A model generated the notes under the pieces. The model ran no database searches. It worked only from the letters and a program-made list of their open reading frames with translations, and was not told the DNA's origin. Positions 1 through 7,563 of a stretch of DNA of 11,612 nucleotides are shown here, piece after piece. Source of the DNA: Granulicella sp. (GTDB taxonomy: Bacteria; Acidobacteriota; Terriglobia; Terriglobales; Acidobacteriaceae); assembly GCA_003133205.1 (NCBI GenBank), contig PKWK01000322.1, forward strand, positions 9,116-20,727, written 5' to 3'. The stretch's first letter is position 1, and each line of letters opens with the position of its first letter. A program made the position numbers and the translations under genes.

Positions 1-23
1 TTCCAAATGCGATTGCCCTGGGG

Positions 24-329
24 CTACGGTTCCTCGTCCAAAGGATGGCGTGCCGGCTGCATGCTCTGATGAAGGATGCGCGAGACGAGAATGCCCTTGG
101 CGTGCTGCCGGTAGAAGACCACGTGCTTTCCCTGCTCAATTCGCCGCAGACCGGGACGAATATCGTCGCAAGCCCGGCCCAGTGAAGGGTTCTTCGCGAG
201 TTGCTGGCAGCAATCTTCGATCTCGGTCAAATACAGGTCGGCTTGTACTGGGCCCCACGTGCGCAGTGTGAATTGGCCGATGCTGAAGTAGTCCTCTTCA
301 GCACGGCGAGAGTAAAGAACTTCCGCCAA
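24..329 (-). CDS. parE: ParE-family toxin of a type II toxin-antitoxin system
   Basis: A 101-residue RelE/ParE-superfamily protein. Known ParE toxins act in the cytoplasm, usually on DNA gyrase, and are neutralised by the antitoxin made from the same operon; the target here is inferred from the family. The sequence shows the typical N-terminus (AEVLYSRRAEEDYFSIGQFT, residues 2-21), a TWG motif near residue 25, the core LAKNPSLGR around 44-52, and the C-terminal strand pair KHVVFYRQ and ILVSRILHQSM (about residues 68-90) that ends most ParE proteins. Length is normal. The start codon is TTG (329-327), three bases after the antitoxin stop; no in-frame ATG fits better and the family N-terminus begins here. 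The ribosome binding site is weak (GGCGG), so translation is probably coupled to parD. The gene looks intact. Confidence 0.92.
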   Translation of the reverse strand: MAEVLYSRRAEEDYFSIGQFTLRTWGPVQADLYLTEIEDCCQQLAKNPSLGRACDDIRPGLRRIEQGKHVVFYRQHAKGILVSRILHQSMQPARHPLDEEP

Positions 330-332
330 GGT

Positions 333-590
333 CTACCGCCGTCTTGCAGGAAGGTTCAGAGACTTTCGGACGCGGGCGACGACGTTGCCTTTGGCGATGC
401 CGCTCGCATCTCCTTCGTCTATCGCTCGTTGAAGCAGGGAAAGCTTGGCCTCGTACTCCCGCTCTTCGCGCTCCAGGGTTCGCAGGGCGGCGCGGACGAC
501 CTCGCTGGCATTGTCGTAGCGGCCGTTCTCGATTTTGGCGGTCACAAAGCGGTCGAGTTCATCCGTCAGATTGACATTGCGAGTGGGCAT
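333..590 (-). CDS. parD: ParD-family antitoxin (ribbon-helix-helix)
   Basis: An 85-residue antitoxin of the ParD/CC2985 type. It should bind ParE through its C-terminal half and repress its own operon through its N-terminal ribbon-helix-helix domain. The N-terminal strand TRNVNLTDELDRFV (residues 3-16) is the DNA-binding ribbon. GRYDNASEVVRAALRTLE (about 22-39) is the signature helix pair. The charged tail with AIDEGDASGIAKG (about 53-65) is the toxin-binding segment. An upstream in-frame ATG at 653 would add 21 residues that do not match the family. The ATG at 590 is preferred because GGAGG (605-601) lies 10 bases before it. It is followed by parE with a three-base gap, forming a compact antitoxin-toxin operon. 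Confidence 0.93.
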   Translation of the reverse strand: MPTRNVNLTDELDRFVTAKIENGRYDNASEVVRAALRTLEREEREYEAKLSLLQRAIDEGDASGIAKGNVVARVRKSLNLPARRR

Positions 591-646
591 GGGAGCACTG
601 CCTCCGTCTCCGGGGAAATCAATACATCCTCTCAAGGATAACCCGA

Positions 647-684
647 TTGGCAAAGATTGCCAACAGATTCTGCGAGATTGGCAA
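647..684. promoter_or_regulatory. Candidate ParD operator: perfect TTGGCAA/TTGCCAA palindrome plus a third half-site
   Basis: TTGGCAA (647-653) and TTGCCAA (657-663) form a perfect 7-base inverted repeat with a three-base spacer, and a third TTGGCAA lies at 678-684. The group sits 57-94 bases upstream of the parD start. On the minus strand, TTGCCA within it resembles a -35 box. ParD proteins usually bind short palindromes over their own promoter, so autoregulation is the natural reading. No good -10 box at standard spacing was found, so the promoter itself is not fixed. Confidence 0.5.
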
Positions 685-725
685 GACCGATCTGTTGGCG
701 ATAAACAGGCAGACGGCCGGCGAAG

Positions 726-1493
726 CTACTTCGTGATTTTGATCTTGCCGTCGATCTCGATCTCAAAGACGTGGCCACCGGCTCCGATGTACTCCGGCAT
801 GCGGGGTTGCCGCGACAGAACGAGAAACACGTCCGTGTCTTCGGGAACATCGCTGAGCACGTGCGAGTGATATCCGGCGGCGGGCGTCGCGGATTTCGGT
901 ATGTCGGCTGGAGTCGATTCGAGAACGGTTTTATGCATCTGCCGCTTGGTGATGAGGGTTGAGCCATCCGGGGAGATGAGATAGCGGACATCGCCGCCAT
1001 AGGGATACACGCCGTCCTTCACCTGTGCGGGGTAGAGATAGACGAAGAGGCCTTCCGGGCCGGCCGGAAGCACCGCGACGTTGTAGGGGCGGTTCGCTCC
1101 CACGAAATCTTTCAGAGCGAGGCTTATGGCCCTATCGGCTGCGAGATTGAAGTCTGTGTCCTGCCGCTCCGGCTCCAGCTTGCTGACGTTGAAGTACGGG
1201 CCGCCATCGGGTTGCGTAGCTTCGTACACCACCAGGAATTTATCGTTCTCTGGATTGAGCCGGCCAAAATCCACGATCCAGCCGGTGGCTGTCTGATGGG
1301 CAATATAGCGTGTGACCTTGCCGCCGGGCGGGTGAGTGGCCTGCACCGCGTCGGTGGCATGCGCGGCGGCCTGGTCATAGCCTGCGAGCAGGATTCCGCG
1401 CGCCGTGGTGGCGGCCAAATCCTTGTCAGACGGCTTGGGTGAGGACTGGCTGAGCGCGGGCAGCGCGAGCCATGCAGCTACGGCGATAACCAC
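726..1493 (-). CDS. Exported protein of unknown function, with probable frameshift in the signal peptide
   Basis: A 255-residue frame from a GTG at 1493. I do not recognise a named domain. The N-terminus VIAVAAWLALPALSQSS is a hydrophobic signal-peptide core with a likely cleavage site after ALS, but it lacks the usual positive n-region. The mature part is rich in aromatic residues and glycine, with DVRYLISPDGSTLITKRQMH (about residues 167-186) and YHSHVLSDVPEDTDVFLVLS (about 209-228) as the most conserved-looking stretches; the C-terminus is hydrophilic (VFEIEIDGKIKITK). The GTG has no ribosome binding site close to it. A much better start lies at ATG 1513-1511 (AGGAA seven bases before), but it is one frame off and stops after MNRCKFAWLSP. 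Adding one base near 1494 would give MNRCKFAVVIAVAAWLALP, a textbook signal peptide (262 residues in all). It therefore either starts at GTG or carries a one-base deletion. Confidence 0.7.
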   Translation of the reverse strand: MVIAVAAWLALPALSQSSPKPSDKDLAATTARGILLAGYDQAAAHATDAVQATHPPGGKVTRYIAHQTATGWIVDFGRLNPENDKFLVVYEATQPDGGPYFNVSKLEPERQDTDFNLAADRAISLALKDFVGANRPYNVAVLPAGPEGLFVYLYPAQVKDGVYPYGGDVRYLISPDGSTLITKRQMHKTVLESTPADIPKSATPAAGYHSHVLSDVPEDTDVFLVLSRQPRMPEYIGAGGHVFEIEIDGKIKITK

Positions 1494-1509
1494 GCAAACT
1501 TGCAGCGAT

Positions 1510-1641
1510 TCATTGGTAATTTCCTGGAGAACGCGCTACGCCGGAATTGTACGCGATGCCCCAGACCAGCAGGTCTCCCTTGCGGTGTTTGAAGCCATTG
1601 CTGGCGGCGAACACTTCCGCGCCTTTCGGGAGCTTTGATAG
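1510..1641 (-). pseudogene. Orphan 43-codon coding remnant overlapping the exported-protein start (ATGA)
   Basis: An open frame with no good start reads LSKLPKGAEVFAASNGFKHR followed by KGDLLVWGIAYNSGVARSPG and NYQ, then TGA. Most third positions are G or C, as in the neighbouring genes. The TGA (1512-1510) overlaps the ATG at 1513 as ATGA, the usual arrangement of translationally coupled genes. The other frame just upstream reads NLLPNDGLTIK (about 1671-1639) and could join it after a one-base shift near 1630-1638. I read it as the 3' tail of a lost gene that once preceded the exported protein. I do not recognise the family, and a chance open frame is possible. Confidence 0.35.
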
Positions 1642-1740
1642 TCAGCCCGTCATTGGGCAGCAGATTTCATGTGACCCGGATGAGATAGATGGATTCTATA
1701 CAGAATGCGATTTGGAAGGCACCGCATTAGCCATTGCCGC

Positions 1741-2743
1741 TCAGTTATCGACGAGCACGATCTTGCCTGCCACGCCGCCGCCAGCCAGCAACTCCAGCGC
1801 CTGTCTCGCTTCCAGCAGCGGAAACGTCCGGGTGATCATGGGATCGATCTTCTTCTCCGCGACGAGGGCGAAGATCTTGGGCAGGTCTTCGCGCAGCGGC
1901 TTGGGATCCTTGCGATACAGCATGGTGATGCCGTAGAACTTGCCGATTCGTCCGCGCAGCCGCGACCCGATAAAGATGTTGGCGAACATCGCCACTTGGG
2001 CAAGCATAGTGGGTGCTGCACCCATGAATCCGAATCCGACCAGCGTTCCCCCCCTCCGCAGCGCCGATGCAGGGACCGATGCTGGCGCCGCCGATCGCAT
2101 CGAAGGCGTAGTCGACGCCGCTGGGTTCGAGGGCGCGGATGAGGCGATCGACGGGCTCTGCGCGCGACTCGATGGGAATTGCGCCAAGCGAGCGCAGCGT
2201 CGCGTGTTTCGCGGCCGAGGCAGCGCCGTACGTCTTCAACCCGGCGAGCCGCAGCAGTTGCAGCGCGGCCGTGCCCACACCGCCAGCCGCGCCGGTGACC
2301 AGCGCCGTCTGCCCGGGCTGAACCTTGGCGACGCGATGGATCATCTGCCACGCGGTCACATAATTCAAAATCACAGCCGCAGCACCGCGGTCCGAGACAG
2401 CGTCGGGGATCGGGATAAAGTGTTCGGCCTCGCGCATCAGCATCTCCGCGAAGCCTCCGTAGACGGTCAGCGCCGCCACACGCTGTCCCACTGCAAAGCC
2501 GGTCACGCCCGCGCCGATTGCGTCGACCACGCCGGCGACCTCGTATCCGGGGACGAGCGGAACTTTGGGCGCGTAGGAATATTTCCCCGCGAGGATGAAG
2601 AAGTCGGTCGAGCCCACGCCCGCGGCGCGCACCCGCACCCGCAATTGCCCCGGCCCGGGAGCCTCCATCGGCAGTTCAACCACCTGCAGGTCTTCCGGCG
2701 CTCCTGGTTTTGTCAGCATCACTGCGCGGTAGGTTGCGGCCAT
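1741..2743 (-). pseudogene. Zinc-independent medium-chain dehydrogenase/quinone oxidoreductase, frameshifted
   Basis: It encodes an NAD(P)H-dependent quinone oxidoreductase-like enzyme of the MDR superfamily (QOR/VAT-1 branch), a cytoplasmic reductase of quinones or enones. The GroES-like N-domain is clear (VPLVPGYEVAGVVDAIGAGV, about residues 61-80), without the zinc ligands of alcohol dehydrogenases. The Rossmann motif GAAGGVG is at 151-157. The first frame runs from ATG 2743 (TGAGGA six bases before it) to about residue 232, then turns into low-complexity arginine-rich nonsense. The C-terminal third (TLVGFGFMGAAP to AGKIVLVDN, stop at 1741) lies in the next frame. The switch falls in a run of seven Gs (plus strand C7, 2048-2054). 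With six Gs the protein would read GAAEGGTLVGFGF and be 333 residues, the normal family length. Either a one-base slip in nature or a homopolymer sequencing error. Confidence 0.85.
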
Positions 2744-2890
2744 GGAGGTCCTCAGAAGTATTGGATGCCTGGGCGTGGTGGTGGGGCTTTCTTAATGAGG
2801 AGCGGAATGGTGGAAGTGAGGCGGTAGAATTCACCACATTGCGTTCGAGTGCGGCGGGATTTCGTGAAGGCGAAGGAAGAGGTGGCGCGG

Positions 2891-3301
2891 ATGAGGCACC
2901 AAGTGTTTCTGGGCTGTGGGGTTCTCGCGATTTGCGTTTCGTCCGTGGCGGCACAGCTTCCATCGCCCGTGCCCGAGGTGGCTGCGCAGGCTGTGCAGGT
3001 GGATCGCTATCCGGCGCATGCTGCGATCTTTGCGAATGGCGTGAAGGGTGTGCCGGGGGTGGTGTACTGGACGCAGACTGGCTATCGGCCGCTGACGCTC
3101 GATCTGTATCTTCCGCCGAAGAGTTTGCGGCGGCCGGCGGCAGGGTTTCCGTTGGTCGTCATGATCCACGGCGGCGGATGGATGGGAACTGCTCGCATAG
3201 GCTCGCCGCATGCCCTCCGCAGCAACATATCATGCCGGCTCAAGGGCGAAACCACCGCCGCGCCTGCGTGCGATACCCCACACTGTCGTGCCTGCTCATA
3301 A
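2891..3301 (+). pseudogene. Secreted alpha/beta hydrolase (esterase), truncated after the HGGGW oxyanion motif
   Basis: This is the N-terminal piece of a secreted carboxylesterase-like alpha/beta hydrolase. The ATG at 2891 follows GGAAGAGG (2875-2882, eight bases away). A signal peptide MRHQVFLGCGVLAICVSSVA ends near AAQ. The conserved strand GYRPLTLDLYLPPKS and the oxyanion motif HGGGW (residues 93-97, bases 3167-3181) follow. Family members are near 300 residues and carry GxSxG, Asp and His further on. Here similarity stops right after GGGWMGT (about base 3190), and the last ~36 residues to the TAA at 3299-3301 resemble nothing in the family. All catalytic residues are missing, so it cannot be an active esterase. 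It is divergent from the oxidoreductase, with 147 bases between the starts. Confidence 0.8.
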
Positions 3302-3307
3302 TTAATG

Positions 3308-3335
3308 TTGCCAGAATTGCACCGCGTAATAGAAT
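3308..3335 (+). promoter_or_regulatory. Sigma-70-type promoter for the DUF3857 gene pair
   Basis: TTGCCA (3308-3313) and TAGAAT (3330-3335) are separated by 16 bases, each close to the -35 and -10 consensus. Transcription would begin near 3342, leaving a leader of about 128 bases before the TTG start at 3470. It is the best promoter seen in the window and lies in its least GC-rich intergenic stretch. Confidence 0.5.
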
Positions 3336-3371
3336 CGGGCGGTACATAGCTTCCACTTATGTAGCAAATCT

Positions 3372-3396
3372 CCTGCCCTGTCCAAATCGGCAGGGC
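3372..3396 (+). promoter_or_regulatory. Nested alternative hairpins in the leader of the DUF3857 operon
   Basis: Two mutually exclusive 6-base stems overlap. CCTGCC (3372-3377) pairs with GGCAGG (3389-3394), and GCCCTG (3375-3380) pairs with CAGGGC (3391-3396), with loops of 11 and 10 bases. They lie in the predicted 5' leader, about 75 bases before the start. No U-run follows, so this is not a simple terminator. Function unknown. Confidence 0.25.
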
Positions 3397-3469
3397 CGTG
3401 GGACGGGGCCCGATGGGCAATCCTGTACGAATTACGATGCGCCATGCTGAGGCGAACCAGGAGAGTGGC

Positions 3470-5470
3470 TTGACGGCGTGCCCCGGCGGGTACGCCACCC
3501 GGTTCGGGGGACGTATTCTGGGTGTTCTCTGCGCCGCCCTGCTGCTGTGCCTCGCCCGCCCGGCGTCGGCCAAGACCGACTCAGTCCCGGACTGGGTGCG
3601 GTCGGCTGCGGCTCAAACCACTCCCCATTACCCCGCGGAGACCAACGCCGTCGTCCTGCTCGACGACATCACCTACTCGGTCGCAACCGATGGCCAGGCC
3701 GTCGAGCATCGCCGTCACGTGGTCAAGATCCTCCGGCCGCAGGGCCGCGACAACGCCGTCATCCACATCGGCTTCGACAAGGACACCAAGATCCTCTCGA
3801 TGAACGTCTGGAGCATCGGCGCCGACGGCCACGAGTACGCGATGAAGGACAAAGATTTCTCCGATGTTGGCCTCGACGGAGACAGCGACATGTTCCAGGA
3901 CGACCGGTTCCGAGTGGCGCGCGCTCCCGGCGCCGATCCCGGCTCCGTCGTCGCCTATGAGTACGAGCAGCGAGCGCGGCCGTTCGTCACCGAGAAGACA
4001 TGGTCCTTCCAGAACGAGATCCCTCGCCTCAACCAGAGCTTCACCCTGGAACTTCCGCCCGGGTACAGCTACCGAACGGTGTGGGCGCACCACGCCACGG
4101 TCCCGGCTGCGGACCTCGAAAACCAGCGCTGGCGCTGGGAGATGAACAACACTGCGGCCGTCGATCTGGAACGGGTCCCGCTTGCGCCTTCAGCCGACTC
4201 GCTGGCTGGACGCATGACGGTGCACTACGCCGGCCCGGGACTCGCCGCCGCGGCCCAGAGCACCTGGAAGAGCATCGGGGTATGGTTCGGCGACCTGGCA
4301 AAGGACCGCCTGGTCGCCACGCCGGAGGTCACCGCGAAGGCCCAGGAGTTGACGGCCGGCAAAACCGACTTCTATGACAAGACCGAAGCCATCGGCGAAT
4401 TCGTCCAGAAGCAGGTGCGCTACTTCGCCGTCGAGGTCGGCATCGGCGGCTATCAGCCTCATGCTGCGGGCGACGTCTTCCGCCATCGCTACGGCGACTG
4501 CAAGGACAAGGCGACGCTCACCGCCGCCATGCTCTCCACCGTCGGCGTCCACGCCGCACTGATGATGGTGGACTCGGAACGCGGCGTCGTCGACCCCGAT
4601 GCGCCGTCGCTCGTCGGCAACCACATGATCGCCGCCATCGAGCTGCCAGTGGGCTACACCTCGCCGCGACTGCACAGCACCATCACAGCCGGCACCGGCC
4701 GCCGCTATCTCATCTTCGATCCCACCTCGGAGAAGACCGCCTTCGGCCAACTCGAATCCGAGTTGCAGGGCGGCTACGGCATCCTGTTGGAAGGCCCCGA
4801 TACGCAGGCGATCCAGCTTCCAGTGCTCGATCCCGCACTCAACACGATCCATCGCACCGCGAGCTTCCGCCTCGACGCCGACGGCGTTCTGAAGGGCACC
4901 GTCACCGAGAAGCGCTTCGGCGATCTCTCCGAAGTTCGTCGCGAGGTCTACGCCAAGGGCGACGCCAAGCAGCAGACCGATTTCCTCGACCACTCGCTCG
5001 GGAACGACTTCACGTCGTTCTCCGCCACCGGCGTCAAGGTGGAGAACGTCGACTCGCTCAATCAGGACTTCACGCTCTCCTACTCGCTCTCTGCCGACCG
5101 CTACGCCAAGGCGATGGGTTCCTTGCTCATGGTGCGGCCGCGCGTTCTCGGCGATCTCGACCTCGACACCGACCGCAAGCCGCGCACCATCCCCATCAAC
5201 CTTGGCGAGACCATGCAGGCCACCGACGAATACTCCATCGAGCTGCCCGACGGCTACTCCGTCGACGAGGTCCCCGATCCGGTCAAACTCGACGTCGGCT
5301 TTGCCGCGTACCAGAGCGACGTCCAGGTCAAGGGCAACACGCTGCACTACCAGCGCACCTACACCATTCGCGAGATCACGCTTCCTGCGGACCGCTACGC
5401 CGATGTGCAGAAGCTCGCCGGCACCATTGCGGCCGATGAGGCTAGCAGCGCCATATTGAAGAAGAAATAG
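3470..5470 (+). CDS. Exported DUF3857 and transglutaminase-like domain protein, triad intact
   Basis: A 666-residue protein of the DUF3857/transglutaminase-like family, common in Acidobacteriota and Bacteroidota. The substrate is unknown; exported members are presumed to act on peptides or proteins in the periplasm or at the surface. From the TTG start the signal peptide runs to about residue 34 (GRILGVLCAALLLCLARPASA). The DUF3857 domain spans roughly 50-210 and the transglutaminase core about 285-420. The triad is visible: Cys344 in YGDCKDKA, His385 in GNHMIAAI, Asp417 in YLIFDPTS. The C-terminal third is the beta-rich region usual for the family. Possible starts are GTG 3398, ATG 3413, ATG 3437 and TTG 3470. 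TTG is chosen because AGGAG (3459-3463) stands six bases before it and the signal peptide then has normal length. A 53-base gap to the next gene suggests an operon. Confidence 0.88.
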   Translation: MTACPGGYATRFGGRILGVLCAALLLCLARPASAKTDSVPDWVRSAAAQTTPHYPAETNAVVLLDDITYSVATDGQAVEHRRHVVKILRPQGRDNAVIHIGFDKDTKILSMNVWSIGADGHEYAMKDKDFSDVGLDGDSDMFQDDRFRVARAPGADPGSVVAYEYEQRARPFVTEKTWSFQNEIPRLNQSFTLELPPGYSYRTVWAHHATVPAADLENQRWRWEMNNTAAVDLERVPLAPSADSLAGRMTVHYAGPGLAAAAQSTWKSIGVWFGDLAKDRLVATPEVTAKAQELTAGKTDFYDKTEAIGEFVQKQVRYFAVEVGIGGYQPHAAGDVFRHRYGDCKDKATLTAAMLSTVGVHAALMMVDSERGVVDPDAPSLVGNHMIAAIELPVGYTSPRLHSTITAGTGRRYLIFDPTSEKTAFGQLESELQGGYGILLEGPDTQAIQLPVLDPALNTIHRTASFRLDADGVLKGTVTEKRFGDLSEVRREVYAKGDAKQQTDFLDHSLGNDFTSFSATGVKVENVDSLNQDFTLSYSLSADRYAKAMGSLLMVRPRVLGDLDLDTDRKPRTIPINLGETMQATDEYSIELPDGYSVDEVPDPVKLDVGFAAYQSDVQVKGNTLHYQRTYTIREITLPADRYADVQKLAGTIAADEASSAILKKK

Positions 5471-5523
5471 AAGGAACCCACCAGATCATTCCAACGCCGA
5501 GTACGTCCGAAGGAACGGAAGCC

Positions 5524-7554
5524 ATGAACGCCACTATTCGCTGCACCCTTGCCCGCTGCCTGCCTCTTGTCTGCCTCATCGCGCTCGCACCCATCGCGCG
5601 CGCCGACCAGTGGACCGCACCCACCCCCGAGGAGCTCAAGATGACCTCGCAGCCTGAGGTGCCCGGGGCCTCGGCCGTCTACCTCTTTAAAGAGGAGATC
5701 ACCGAAGACAAGCTGCACATGTGGAGCAAATACGTCCGCCTCAAGGTGCTCACCGAAGCCGGCAAGGAGTACGCCAACGTCGAGCTGAAGCAGTACAGCT
5801 CCTCGGAGCACGGAGGCTACACGGTCAACGGCATTGCGGGCAGGACCATCCATCCCGACGGCACCATCATCCCGTTCACCGGCAAGCCCTTCGACAAGCT
5901 GATCGAAAAGGGCCAAGGCTACAAGGAGATGGCGAAGGTCTTCACCCTGCCCGACGTCGGAGTCGGCAGCATCATCGAGTACCATTACCAGTTGCGCTAC
6001 GACGACAACTACTACATCTCGCCGGACTGGTTCGTGCAGTCCGAGCTCTACACCCGCAAGGCGCACTACCTGTGGAAGCCAACCAGCGAATCCCTGGTCA
6101 CCAGCGACGACAAGGGCGGGCAACTGACCAGCGGCATCGCCTGGACGCCCATCCTGCCCAACGGCGCCGACTTCAAGCAGACCCATCTGCCGGGCACGGC
6201 CTACCAGGGTGGGGGCCAGTTGGTGATTGAGCTGAATATCCACGACGTTCCGCCCTCGCCCACCGAGGAGTACATGCCGCCGATCGACAGTCTCACCTAT
6301 CGCGTGCTCTTCTACTACACGCCGTATCGCTCGGGCGACGACTTCTGGAAGAACGAGGGCAAGCGTTGGGCGAAGAATCAGGACAAGTTCATTGGTTCCG
6401 GCAACAAGGTCCGCGCCGCCGTCAAGGATCTGGTCGCTGACTCCGATACGCCGGAGCAGAAGCTGCGCAAGCTGTATGCCGCCGTCATGAAGCTGGACAA
6501 CACCTCCTACAACCGCGAGCGCTCCGCCGCGGAGAACAAGTCCCAGGGCCTCGGCCAAGTCAAGAGCACGGACGACATCTGGGAGCGCAAGCGAGGCACC
6601 GACGATCAGCTCGCGGCGCTCTTCGTCGCCATGGCGCGCGCCGCCGGGACGAAGGCGTATCTAATGGCCGTCACCAATCGTAGTCGCAGCATGTTTCTGC
6701 CTTCTTACTTCAGCATGTCGCAATTGGATGACGATATTGCCGTCGTCAACATCGATGGCAAGGATCAATTCTTCGACCCCGGCCAACGGTATTGTCCATA
6801 CGGCCAGCTCGCCTGGAAGCACACCCTCGTGCAGGGCCTGCGTCAGGTCGATGGAGGCAGCGCAATCGCCGGAACTCCAGGCCAGTCCTACAAGGATGAG
6901 CGCATCGATCGCATCGCCGATCTCACCATGGACGAGCACGGCGAGGCGACCGGCACCATCACCATGACCTATCGCGGTGCGCCGGCGCTGCGCTGGCGCC
7001 AGAGCTTCCTCCGTGGCGATGACACCAGCCTGAGACACGACCTGCAGACTGCAATGGAAAAGATGATGCCGGGCGGAATGGACGTCAAGGTCAACTCCAT
7101 TCAGCAGCTCGAGAACTACGAGCAACCGCTCATCGTCAAATTCGACGTCAAGGGGCAGATCGCCTCCTCCACCGGCAAGCGGTTGCTGGTGCCGGGCGAC
7201 ATCTTCGAGGTGAACGAGAAGCCCACCTTCCCGCACGAGAAGCGCACGCTCCCTGTCTACTTCGACTACTCCAGTTCAGTTCTGGATGCGGTGCGCGTCA
7301 AGTTTCCTGCCAGCCTGGGCCTGGAGTCCGCTCCGGCCGCCCAGGAGGTGCCGTACCAGAAAACTGCCATGTACTCGATCAAGTCGGAGACAACGCCAAC
7401 CTCCGTCACGGTACGTCGTGCCTTCCTGATGGGCGACATCATCTTCAGCTTGCAGGAATTCCCCGATCTCCGCGCCTTCTACACCAAGCTCGAGACCAAG
7501 GACCAGGAGCCCGTTGTCCTGAAGCTCGCAACCCAGACCGCCGGCGGTCAGTAG
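5524..7554 (+). CDS. Exported DUF3857 protein with a degenerate transglutaminase fold
   Basis: A 676-residue paralogue-like neighbour of the preceding protein. The signal peptide is MNATIRCTLARCLPLVCLIA to about residue 27 (ARA). A DUF3857 domain spans about 45-240 (for example LPDVGVGSIIEYHYQLRYDD at 142-161). The transglutaminase-like core is at about 300-425, and a beta-rich C-terminus follows. In the core, GTDDQLAALFVAMARAAG stands where the active protein has GDCKDKATLTAAMLSTVG, so the catalytic Cys is Asp360. The His position is also Asp (LDDDIAVV, Asp403). Only the third residue is kept (FFDPG, Asp418). It is therefore probably not a cysteine transglutaminase or protease, and may bind substrate or partner the first protein. 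AAGGA and GGAAG precede the ATG. Similar GTD variants occur in the family as I recall it, so this is likely an established subfamily and not recent decay. Confidence 0.85.
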   Translation: MNATIRCTLARCLPLVCLIALAPIARADQWTAPTPEELKMTSQPEVPGASAVYLFKEEITEDKLHMWSKYVRLKVLTEAGKEYANVELKQYSSSEHGGYTVNGIAGRTIHPDGTIIPFTGKPFDKLIEKGQGYKEMAKVFTLPDVGVGSIIEYHYQLRYDDNYYISPDWFVQSELYTRKAHYLWKPTSESLVTSDDKGGQLTSGIAWTPILPNGADFKQTHLPGTAYQGGGQLVIELNIHDVPPSPTEEYMPPIDSLTYRVLFYYTPYRSGDDFWKNEGKRWAKNQDKFIGSGNKVRAAVKDLVADSDTPEQKLRKLYAAVMKLDNTSYNRERSAAENKSQGLGQVKSTDDIWERKRGTDDQLAALFVAMARAAGTKAYLMAVTNRSRSMFLPSYFSMSQLDDDIAVVNIDGKDQFFDPGQRYCPYGQLAWKHTLVQGLRQVDGGSAIAGTPGQSYKDERIDRIADLTMDEHGEATGTITMTYRGAPALRWRQSFLRGDDTSLRHDLQTAMEKMMPGGMDVKVNSIQQLENYEQPLIVKFDVKGQIASSTGKRLLVPGDIFEVNEKPTFPHEKRTLPVYFDYSSSVLDAVRVKFPASLGLESAPAAQEVPYQKTAMYSIKSETTPTSVTVRRAFLMGDIIFSLQEFPDLRAFYTKLETKDQEPVVLKLATQTAGGQ

Positions 7555-7563
7555 CCGGCTGCA

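Larger units (their letters stand above)
3191..3469 (+). other. Junction and leader region between truncated esterase and DUF3857 operon
   Basis: From about 3191 the sequence no longer matches the esterase. To 3300 it is GC-rich with no recognised gene on either strand; from 3300 to 3370 it is AT-richer and holds the promoter listed separately, followed by a leader with nested inverted repeats. The change of character at about 3190 marks a recombination or deletion endpoint. No insertion-sequence ends or target duplication were recognised. Confidence 0.5.

Noticed and set aside
1693..1700. TATAGAAT on the minus strand as a -10 box for the exported protein
   Set aside because: It resembles a -10 box, but no -35 lies at usable spacing and it is about 180 bases from the start.
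1940..2827. Plus-strand frame of 295 residues opposite the oxidoreductase
   Set aside because: The minus strand carries a clear MDR enzyme. The plus reading is arginine-rich without domains and spans the oxidoreductase start.
3191..3300. Insertion-sequence end at the esterase break
   Set aside because: No terminal inverted repeat, target duplication or transposase fragment could be recognised in either strand.
4190..6558. Long minus-strand open frames of about 385 residues each opposite the two DUF3857 genes
   Set aside because: They are antisense to strongly recognisable plus-strand proteins with signal peptides and motifs. Their translations are low-complexity Val/Gly/Ala/Asp-rich, as expected from complementary high-GC codons, and have no family features.
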